NCBI GenBank assembly: GCA_937907415.1
Contig: CALCHY010000371.1
Location: forward strand, 1-6,512
Origin: an uncultured Trueperaceae bacterium
GTDB lineage: Bacteria; Deinococcota; Deinococci; Deinococcales; Trueperaceae
DNA: 6,512 bases
Direction: 5' to 3'
The notes beneath the pieces are model-generated. The model ran no database searches. It saw nothing but the letters and a program-made list of their open reading frames with translations, and was not told the origin of the DNA. Shown here one piece after another: positions 1 to 5,713 of the stretch (position 1 is the first letter of the stretch; the number at the start of each line of letters is the position of its first letter). The position numbers and the translations under genes are program-made.

Positions 1-1
1 G

Positions 2-1024
2 ACGAGCTCGCGTGGCTCTGCGCTCCTATGGGTGCTGCTGCTGATCGGCTTGAGCCTGGGCTTGGCTGCTGCGTCGCTGGCGGTCTCGCGCATGGCCGTC
101 ACCACCAGCGTGATCACGCTCGAGCGGGCAGACGGACTGTTCTATGCGGAGGCCGCTGCGGAGCTCGCGGTTTCACACGTGCGGCAGAACTCGGACATGC
201 TCGGGAACTTGCGCCCAGGCGCGGCTAGGTCTTTGTCTGGGAGTTTGCCGGCCACGGACGTGAGCATGCGGTTCGAGGCGGACCTGAGTGGCTTCAACAG
301 TGCTGGGGCCCGTGCGCGGTCGCTGCTGGTGCGGGTGTGGCCCTCGAGCTCGGGGGTGGAGGGCGTGCATCCGTTCGTGGCGCGGGCGACGCTACGTTCT
401 GACTTGAGTGTGGCTGAGTGGTACGTGTTGGATTATGCGCCGGGCGATTGGGAGGCGGGCAAGCATCATTTGCCGAGATTCGAGTCGTGCTCGGCCCTTC
501 ATTGGCGGATAACGATGACTGGTGGTGGGCGGTTGGGGAACACCCTGAGATGGACGTGGGATGAAGGGTCGGCTCAGCCGGATGAGGTCCGCGTGTCGCA
601 GCCGGGTGAGGACACCTTGGTTGTGGCAGGCGACGTGACTGAGGTTTCTGCCATGTCGCCCGTGGTGGGGTTGGGTACGTCGCCTTTGGTTCGGGTCTCC
701 TACGTGCTTGAGGCCGTGTTTGAGGGCCGCGTGGTAGATGTTTGTGTAGTTGAGGTCGTGAGTGGCCGCGCGTTCTTCAAGGTGTCGCCCGCAAGCGTGT
801 GCGCGGCGAACGATACGGTCCAGGTGGAGTGGGATGTGAACGCTGATTCTGGAGTGGAGGTGGTCTTGCGGGGGACAACGGGGGGCCCGAAGGTGCTCTC
901 TCGGGAGTCGGTTGGTTCTTTGGCGGTTCCGATTCCTCGGGTTACTTCGAATACGGCGATTGAGCTTGTGGCGCCGCGAGGTGTGGGGGGCACGCGGACG
1001 CAGGCGATCACCCTCAGTTGCTGA
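2..1024 (+). CDS. PilX/GspK-like minor pilin with C-terminal Ig-like domain, 5'-partial
   Basis: The reading frame is open to the left edge, so the true start lies outside. The 340 visible residues begin T-S-S-R-G-S-A-L-L-W-V. That is a prepilin-like site (basic residue, Gly, then a long hydrophobic helix, about residues 7-30), followed by the 'FYAEAAAELA' pattern typical of PilX-type pilus assembly proteins. Position +5 after the putative cleavage Gly is Trp, not the Glu of major pilins, as in GspK-type tip pseudopilins. The middle (about 60-255) matches no family I recognise. Residues 257-340 form an Ig-like beta domain with the pattern VSPASV...DTVQVEW...TAIELVA...TQAITLSC. Cysteines lie at 163, 248, 267 and the final residue 340. 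The role inferred is a minor or tip subunit of a type IV pilus, made at the inner membrane and displayed outside. The GTG at 32 would delete the processing site, so I do not take it as the start. The gene ends 20 nt before a terminator and converges on another pilin-like gene. Confidence 0.8.
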   Translation, partial: TSSRGSALLWVLLLIGLSLGLAAASLAVSRMAVTTSVITLERADGLFYAEAAAELAVSHVRQNSDMLGNLRPGAARSLSGSLPATDVSMRFEADLSGFNSAGARARSLLVRVWPSSSGVEGVHPFVARATLRSDLSVAEWYVLDYAPGDWEAGKHHLPRFESCSALHWRITMTGGGRLGNTLRWTWDEGSAQPDEVRVSQPGEDTLVVAGDVTEVSAMSPVVGLGTSPLVRVSYVLEAVFEGRVVDVCVVEVVSGRAFFKVSPASVCAANDTVQVEWDVNADSGVEVVLRGTTGGPKVLSRESVGSLAVPIPRVTSNTAIELVAPRGVGGTRTQAITLSC

Positions 1025-1043
1025 TCGTTCAAGCGCGATGGGA

Positions 1044-1079
1044 AAGCCCCCGCGGTATTTCGCGGGGGCTTCTTCCTTT
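1044..1079 (+). terminator. Rho-independent terminator between two convergent genes
   Basis: A perfect 11-bp GC-rich stem (AAGCCCCCGCG, 1044-1054, with its complement at 1061-1071) has a 6-nt loop (GTATTT) and is followed by a T/C-rich tail (CTTCCTTTA). It lies 20 nt after the stop of the + strand minor pilin gene. On the minus strand the same stem is followed by TCCC, so together with the UU at the stem's end it has only a short U run. It may also stop transcription of the pilin gene ending at 1163, but less convincingly. The rest of the 138-nt gap (1025-1162) shows no gene and no second hairpin that I can see. Confidence 0.85.
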
Positions 1080-1162
1080 AGGTTTGGGGTTGTTCTGTTA
1101 CGCGATGAGTGAGTGTTGTTGGGCGGCGGCCGGTCGCAGTAGCCTTCTCGTTCTCCGTGCCG

Positions 1163-2662
1163 CTATACGCATCTGACGTCGATGCCTTCAAAGCAGGCGC
1201 AGTAGATGTCATCCCAGTCAAGGTCGTCGCAGGTTTCCCTGGGGTCATAATGGCCTCCCCCATTGTCGTCTTCTTCTTCTTCGTCCTCTTCAGGGTCGGG
1301 CTCGGGTTCCAGCGGAGGTGGAATGTGTATATAGTCCGCGATTGCCGTGATGGTGAGGGTCTCGTGGTGGGGACGCCCGCAATGGCTGGTTGCGACAAGA
1401 CGCACGCTGTAGGTGTACGTGGAGCCTTCAGGAACAACGATGTCTTGCACGAGAGAACCGTTAGTCAGCGCCGCTCCCGTGATGGGGTCGCTGCCAACCT
1501 CTCCCCCGTGGGCGGTTTCCACCGTAACGGTTGCTCGCGCGGCGTTTGTGAGGCTCCAGGCGATTGTGCTTGTTGTGTTGATATCGCCCTCGCGGCTGAT
1601 GGTGGTAGGGGACGCGCTGAGGTTGATGGTGGGTCGGGGGCATTCTTGCACCGCTACGGTCTTGCGGGTCGTGCCGCCTGGGCTGGTGGCGGTGAACGGG
1701 AACTGTAGGGTGCCTGCGCGGCTCTCGGGAATGACACCGGTGTGCTGTCCTGTTGCCGTGGCGGCGCCGTTGGTTGGGAGGTTGCGGGCGCTCAGCCCGT
1801 TCGAGGCGAGGCGTTGTGCGTTCGTGAGGCCGAGGGGCGCTGGGTCGATCTCCCAATGGAAAGTGAGCGGCTGGCCGGGGATGTAGAGCTCTGGTTCGGT
1901 GCGTAGGGTGCGGAAGATGGGGGCGTTTCCGGCGTTGACTGTGATGGTCCGGCTGTCCGCTCCAAAGGGGCTGTCGGCGACTAGTTCAAATGGGGTCGTT
2001 TCCGCAACTGTGATGGTCGTACTGCCGGTAAGAGTGTCGGGGTGGGTGGTTACGGGCTGTTCGTTTAAGTAAGTGACGGTGCCGGCGGGTGGGTTGTCGT
2101 TGAGGCGCCAGGTGAAGGTGACGCTTTCGCCGGGCCTGACTTCGGTGAGGTCACTGGTGAAGCTCGCGATGGTTGGGGTGCTGCCGCGGGTGAGGCTGAC
2201 GAGGGTTTCGCGGGTGTGCTGTACGTTGCCGTCGCGCGTCATGCCTCGAACGAGGAGCGTCCCCTGCTGCTGGGTGGTGCCGCAGGTGGCTTGTGGGGTT
2301 GGGGCGCCGTTGCTGTCGAGGGTGACGCGGTGGGTATTCCACTGGACCGTGTAGCCGTTGACGGTGATCGGGGGACGCTGGGACTCTGGTTGACCGCAGT
2401 GGTAATCGCCGCCCCCGTTGTGGGTGCGCAGGTCGCTGGCGATTAGCTCGAGCGCTTCGTGTAAGGCTCGTTCTGGGGCGCCGAGAGTGGCGGCTTCGCG
2501 GTTGGTTCTTGCGGCGCTCATGCTGGCTGCGGCGAGGCCGGCGATGACGATGACGGCGAGGCCGGCGGCGATCATGACCTCGAGTAGTGTGAACCCCGCT
2601 TGGCGTGAGCGTATCAGCCTTCGGGGTTCACGCTGGGCGTGCTGTGCGGGTCGGGCGTCCAT
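1163..2662 (-). CDS. Large prepilin-like protein with three Ig-like domains, acidic linker and Cys-rich tail
   Basis: This 499-residue protein starts with a 23-residue basic leader ending Q-A-G, then F24-T-L-L-E28-V. That is the class III prepilin site with the conserved Glu at +5, followed by a hydrophobic helix to about 50. A PilW/PilV-like globular part follows (about 55-160; Cys89 and Cys127). Three Ig-like beta domains lie at about 163-244, 248-340 and 344-440; each has an early W or F-x-W strand and a late T-x-T-V/ITV strand. After a proline-rich stretch comes an acidic run (about 452-466) and a tail with Cys at 478, 488, 490 and 498. PilD-type peptidase should process it, and it should be assembled as a minor or tip pilin or an adhesin. 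Ordinary minor pilins have about 120-250 residues, so this one is unusually long. The start is ATG with no Shine-Dalgarno but a TANNNT box 6 nt upstream. It follows the lipoprotein gene after 44 nt. Prepilin identity is secure; the ligand and exact class are unknown. Confidence 0.85.
   Translation of the reverse strand: MDARPAQHAQREPRRLIRSRQAGFTLLEVMIAAGLAVIVIAGLAAASMSAARTNREAATLGAPERALHEALELIASDLRTHNGGGDYHCGQPESQRPPITVNGYTVQWNTHRVTLDSNGAPTPQATCGTTQQQGTLLVRGMTRDGNVQHTRETLVSLTRGSTPTIASFTSDLTEVRPGESVTFTWRLNDNPPAGTVTYLNEQPVTTHPDTLTGSTTITVAETTPFELVADSPFGADSRTITVNAGNAPIFRTLRTEPELYIPGQPLTFHWEIDPAPLGLTNAQRLASNGLSARNLPTNGAATATGQHTGVIPESRAGTLQFPFTATSPGGTTRKTVAVQECPRPTINLSASPTTISREGDINTTSTIAWSLTNAARATVTVETAHGGEVGSDPITGAALTNGSLVQDIVVPEGSTYTYSVRLVATSHCGRPHHETLTITAIADYIHIPPPLEPEPDPEEDEEEEDDNGGGHYDPRETCDDLDWDDIYCACFEGIDVRCV
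2589..2631. repeat. 10-bp inverted repeat spanning the prepilin cleavage-site codons
   Basis: GTGAACCCCG (2589-2598) and CGGGGTTCAC (2622-2631) are exact complements separated by 23 nt. The left arm covers the codons around the Gly23/Phe24 processing site of the long prepilin. The right arm lies in its leader region, about 32-41 nt from the ATG. In the mRNA this could form a hairpin near the 5' end. It may be chance, since the sequence is constrained by the protein code. Confidence 0.4.
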
Positions 2663-2677
2663 GGCCGCATCGTATCA
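2663..2677 (-). promoter_or_regulatory. Candidate extended -10 promoter for a leaderless transcript of the prepilin gene
   Basis: On the minus strand TGA-TACGAT (box at 2674-2669) is followed by 6 nt and then the ATG at 2662. TACGAT fits the TANNNT consensus and has a TGn extension. The start has no Shine-Dalgarno sequence, and the 6-nt spacing would put transcription start at or next to the ATG, as in the leaderless promoters known in Deinococcus. No good -35 is seen (best AGAACA at 17 nt, 3 of 6 matches). Read-through from the lipoprotein gene, which ends at 2707 without a hairpin, is also possible. Confidence 0.5.
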
Positions 2678-2706
2678 CGCTCTGCTTTTCATGTTCTTGC
2701 TGGTCT

Positions 2707-3885
2707 TTACGGATTCAGGCTATAGAGAGTCATCTCCACGTCCGCGGTGCTGAACGTCCACTCCTCTACTCCGTCGCTGGTCGTGATGCTGACCGCGTAG
2801 GTCGTGAGGGGCTCTAGTGGGTGGAGGGGCAGTAGGACGGTGGCGCCGAAAGCCTCTAGGGCCCTACCGACTGTCTCGGCATGGCTCTCGGGACCGCCGT
2901 ATTCGGTGGTGCTGAGGACCACACAGTGTTCGATGGGGGCGCCGTTCGCGCGGATACTACTGCTCAGCACGGTGGGTGGGTTGCCCCAGCCGCGCGTAAC
3001 GAAGATCGGTAGTCCGTTGGGTCCCGCGTGGTACTCGGTGGGGCACATGTGTGGCGGTGAGGGTGTCTCACCCCAGTGCGCTAGGATCTCGACCGTCTGA
3101 CCATCACCCGGGAAGTAGACCTTGCGACCCGCCGGCCAGGCGCCATTCATTAGGGGTTGCAGGACGGTCGCTGAGTGTTCGAAAACTAGTTCACCATGGC
3201 TATTGGGGAACACGTTTTCGTAATGGCCGAGCCTGATGCCTGTGGTGCGTGGGTCGAGCAGGTTCATCAGGTGGAACGGCGCTTGCGCGAGCCCGTGCAT
3301 AACGGCTATGGGCTCCCGATCTATCCAGCCTCGTGTGCTCACGTTGCTCTTCAGGCCGGCCTCTTCGCCTTCTGGGGTGTACCAGGGGAGGTCTGGGTCC
3401 TCGTTGTGGCCGGTCTTGAAGTTCTCTACGAGGTAGCGGGCGTGAAGCCAGTTGGGGAGGCTGCCGTTAGCGTCGAGCGTTCCCGTGGGGAGTCCGGCGC
3501 CGGTCCGGTACTCGTTGAAGTGTTCGAGAACGGCCTCCGAGAAAGCGCGGTGCGGTGCGTAGGTGATTCGCGCGCTCTGCGTGTCGCCCGCCACGAGCGC
3601 TAGCTGGTGCGTTGCTTGGTTCGGGTCGAACCCGTTTCCGCGGAACTCGACCGCATTGACAGTCACGGTGTATTGGCCGGCCGCGAGCTCCTCGAGCGTG
3701 GTTGTTTCGGTGATTGTCTGCTCGTAGCCGTTGGGTCCGGTGATGGTGATGTCGGGTTGGAGTTCCTTGGGGAGTCCGGTGACGTTGATGGTGATGCTGT
3801 CGGGGATGAGGCCTGTGTTCTTGGGGTCGCAGGCGGTGAGGGTTAGGAGCAACGCTGGGATCAGCGCGTAGAGTAGCCGTCGCAT
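2707..3885 (-). CDS. Lipoprotein with CAP/SCP-like domain and C-terminal Ig-like domain
   Basis: The 392-residue precursor has a lipoprotein signal: basic n-region MRR, a hydrophobic core, and lipobox L-T-A-C with Cys19 as the modified residue. Residues 31-110 form a beta module with the pattern INVTGLP...ITGPNGY...LAAGQYTVTV, resembling repeated extracytoplasmic domains common in Deinococcota. Residues about 116-256 look like a CAP (SCP/PR-1) domain: an FNEYR-x-x-x-GLP opening, a helix with H-A-R-Y-L, then GHNED (His160, Glu162), a 'WYTPEGEEAG' stretch and APFHLMNLL (His205). The paired His/Glu residues are those expected in the CAP cleft, but the match is distant. Residues about 300-382 look like an SbsA-type Ig-like domain ending WTFSTAD. 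It should be an envelope-anchored lipoprotein. Residue +2 after the lipid Cys is Asp, an inner-membrane retention signal in enterobacteria, though that rule may not apply here. It is transcribed separately from pilQ and lies 44 nt upstream of the prepilin gene. The function is unknown. Confidence 0.8.
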   Translation of the reverse strand: MRRLLYALIPALLLTLTACDPKNTGLIPDSITINVTGLPKELQPDITITGPNGYEQTITETTTLEELAAGQYTVTVNAVEFRGNGFDPNQATHQLALVAGDTQSARITYAPHRAFSEAVLEHFNEYRTGAGLPTGTLDANGSLPNWLHARYLVENFKTGHNEDPDLPWYTPEGEEAGLKSNVSTRGWIDREPIAVMHGLAQAPFHLMNLLDPRTTGIRLGHYENVFPNSHGELVFEHSATVLQPLMNGAWPAGRKVYFPGDGQTVEILAHWGETPSPPHMCPTEYHAGPNGLPIFVTRGWGNPPTVLSSSIRANGAPIEHCVVLSTTEYGGPESHAETVGRALEAFGATVLLPLHPLEPLTTYAVSITTSDGVEEWTFSTADVEMTLYSLNP

Positions 3886-3897
3886 ATAACTATGTTA
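3886..3897 (-). promoter_or_regulatory. Candidate -10 box of a leaderless promoter for the CAP lipoprotein gene
   Basis: TAACAT (3897-3892, minus strand) ends exactly 6 nt before the ATG at 3885. This is the same geometry as at the prepilin gene. There is no Shine-Dalgarno sequence between the box and the start. I see no recognisable -35 hexamer at 16-18 nt. A pilQ terminator lies upstream, so this gene needs its own promoter, which supports the call. Confidence 0.55.
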
Positions 3898-3901
3898 CCT
3901 G

Positions 3902-3915
3902 CGGTCTTGTGACCG
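3902..3915. promoter_or_regulatory. Short palindrome, possible operator, upstream of the lipoprotein -10 box
   Basis: CGGTC-TTGT-GACCG is a 5+5 bp inverted repeat that starts 4 nt upstream of the TAACAT box, in the spacer between -10 and -35. That is a common place for a repressor or activator site. The arms are short and no other copy was found in the window, so the evidence is positional only. Confidence 0.3.
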
Positions 3916-3960
3916 GCATGACTACTTTCCTACCTAAAACGCGGGGCTCTCTGGCGTCAC

Positions 3961-3996
3961 AAAAAGGTTGCGGCCAGGACACGTACTCCTGGCCGC
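3961..3996 (-). terminator. Rho-independent terminator after pilQ
   Basis: A perfect 10-bp stem (GCGGCCAGGA at 3970-3979 with its complement at 3987-3996) encloses a 7-nt loop. Read on the minus strand it is followed by AACC and five Ts (3965-3961). It lies 23 nt after the pilQ stop and closes the pilN-pilO-pilQ transcription unit. Confidence 0.85.
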
Positions 3997-4019
3997 TGCT
4001 GCTTTGGTCGCCTAGTGGG

Positions 4020-5693
4020 TTAGTCGATTAGTTCCGCGCTTATGACGACAACGTAGTCGGTGCGTTCTTCGCCTTGCTCGGTGGTGCGGAAGAGCCCGCC
4101 GATGATGGGGAGGTCTTTGAGGACGGGCACGCCGCCGCTGGTGAGGGTGACGCTATTGCGGAGGATTCCGCCGAGCACGACCGTCTCGCCCGCTTGGAAG
4201 GTGACGGTGGTTTCGAGCGCGCGATCGCTGATGCGAAGGCCGCTGAGCCGGTCTAGTTCACCGTTGAAGTCGCTCAGGGAGCTCTGGATGCTAAGGGTAA
4301 TGGTTCCATCAGGGCTGATTAGGGGCTTCACTCGGAAGTTGCTGCCGAAGTCGAGGATGGTGACTTCATCTTCTGTGAGTGCGACTTGCACCTGACCGCC
4401 GCTGTTGAAGAACGCTTCCTGGCTGTGGTTGATGCGAACACTGAGTTCGTCGACGGTGCGGGCGAGGTTCTGTTCCTCGAGGGCATCTAGGGCGGCTGTG
4501 AAGCTGATGTTGTTGATGCCCTGGAAGGGGTTGAGGAGGACGTCGAGGCCGGTGCCGAGCACGTTGACGGCGAGCGCGCCGATGCTGCCGGCGAGGTTGA
4601 TGCCGAGGCGTTCCGCTTCGCTTTCGACGATCTCCGTGACTCTCATAGTGAGCATCACCTGCGGCACGCGCTGGTCGATGGTTTCGAGGATGCGGGCGGC
4701 GGCGTGGACGCTGTTGACTTCGCCGCGCACGAGGATGCTGTTGGTGCGCGGGTTGGGCGTGATGGTGAGGAGTTCTGCGTCGTTCCCGAGGCTGGCGGTG
4801 AGTTGTTCGGCGGCCTCTTCGGCGTCTTGGTTGACGAGGCTGAAGGACCGTTCAGCTTCGGGTCTGGCGGCGGCGGTGCGCGCGAGGCTGAGGGCGCGTT
4901 GGTACTCGCTGCGGTAGGCGTGGATCTCGTCGTGCAGCGCGGCGGTGGTGGTGATGGCGATGAGGCCCTCGTCGTTGAGCGCCTGCGCGGTCACGTCAGG
5001 GTGCTGCTGCGCCAGGAGCGCGAGGAAGCCTTGGTAGTCGCCGCTGAGGTTGTAGAACTCCACGTAGGTCGGTTCGCCACTGGACGCGGTCGCTGGTTCT
5101 TCTTGGCTGTTGGTCTCGGGCGTCTCGGCTTGGGTGGTTTCGCTTGGGAGGGTGAGGTTGTCTTCGAGGCGTTGGAGGAAGGCGGTGATCTTCTCTTGTT
5201 CGGTTTGGGTGGCGGTGACGAGGAGGACGTTGCGGTTGGGGAAGGCGATGGTGGTGGCGTCGAAGCGTTGGGTTATGAGGGCGCCTGTGACGTCGGCGGG
5301 TTCGTTGCTGGTGTAGAAGGCGTCGACGAGTTCGGGTTGGCGTTCTTCGGGGCGGAAGCGTTCGAGGGTGCCGGGCGGCGCGACGAGGATGGTGGTGTCG
5401 TCGTGCATGAAGTAGTCGAGCCCGTGGAGGTTGGTGAGGAGCTCCCAGACTTCGCGGACGCTGCGGTTGTCGCGGATGGCGTACTTGACGGTCACGTCCG
5501 GCATGTCGTGCATGAGGAGCGTGGCGTCAGCGGTGTGCGCGAGCGCTTCGAGGATGGTGCCGAGCGGCGCGCCCTTGGGGCCGGTGTCGAGACTGACGGG
5601 CAGGTCGTAGTTGACGGTGGGCGGCAACGCGAAGGCGGCGCCGATCAGGAGAGCGGCGGTAAGGGTGGCGAGGCGGCGGGCGAGGTTGTTCAT
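4020..5693 (-). CDS. pilQ: Type IV pilus secretin PilQ, short form
   Basis: PilQ forms the outer-membrane ring through which the pilus is extruded and, in competent bacteria, DNA is taken up. This 557-residue protein has a signal peptide (about 1-22, ending A-F-A). An N0/STN-like domain follows (about 28-106), then beta-alpha-beta N-domains at about 122-178, 208-265 and 282-342. A Thr/Glu/Ser-rich linker (181-206) sits between the second and third domains. The C-terminal secretin domain (about 344-557) includes VPQVMLTMRVTEI, a GSNFRVKPLISPDG strand pair and the signature VPVLKDLPIIGGLF (522-535), ending RTDYVVVISAELI. There is no AMIN domain. Thermus PilQ is about 750 residues, so this one has fewer N-domains. 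I chose the ATG at 5693 because GGAG lies 7 nt upstream and a signal peptide follows; the longer frame from 5852 would run into pilO. It starts 20 nt after pilO and is followed by a terminator. Confidence 0.95.
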   Translation of the reverse strand: MNNLARRLATLTAALLIGAAFALPPTVNYDLPVSLDTGPKGAPLGTILEALAHTADATLLMHDMPDVTVKYAIRDNRSVREVWELLTNLHGLDYFMHDDTTILVAPPGTLERFRPEERQPELVDAFYTSNEPADVTGALITQRFDATTIAFPNRNVLLVTATQTEQEKITAFLQRLEDNLTLPSETTQAETPETNSQEEPATASSGEPTYVEFYNLSGDYQGFLALLAQQHPDVTAQALNDEGLIAITTTAALHDEIHAYRSEYQRALSLARTAAARPEAERSFSLVNQDAEEAAEQLTASLGNDAELLTITPNPRTNSILVRGEVNSVHAAARILETIDQRVPQVMLTMRVTEIVESEAERLGINLAGSIGALAVNVLGTGLDVLLNPFQGINNISFTAALDALEEQNLARTVDELSVRINHSQEAFFNSGGQVQVALTEDEVTILDFGSNFRVKPLISPDGTITLSIQSSLSDFNGELDRLSGLRISDRALETTVTFQAGETVVLGGILRNSVTLTSGGVPVLKDLPIIGGLFRTTEQGEERTDYVVVISAELID

Positions 5694-5704
5694 TGTGTGT
5701 CTCC
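5694..5704 (-). promoter_or_regulatory. Ribosome binding site that fixes the pilQ start
   Basis: GGAG (5704-5701, minus strand) is followed by a 7-nt spacer ACACACA and then the ATG at 5693. It lies in the 20-nt gap after the pilO stop and supports the short pilQ start over the in-frame ATG at 5852. Confidence 0.75.
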
Positions 5705-5713
5705 GGTGCGGGG

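Noticed and set aside
32..34. GTG at 32 as the start of the + strand minor pilin gene
   Set aside because: The frame continues upstream to the edge and contains the R-G processing motif, which this start would remove.
1461..1856. 131-codon frame on the minus strand in another phase of the prepilin gene
   Set aside because: The Arg/Pro/His-rich composition is typical of out-of-phase reading of a GC-rich gene.
1109..1886. Open frames on the + strand opposite the long prepilin gene (1109-1708 and 1413-1886)
   Set aside because: They are antisense to a gene with a clear prepilin site and Ig-like domains, and their translations show no family features.
3196..3603. 135-codon open frame on the + strand opposite the lipoprotein gene
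   Set aside because: It is a shadow of the CAP lipoprotein coding sequence, with no start signals or recognisable domain.
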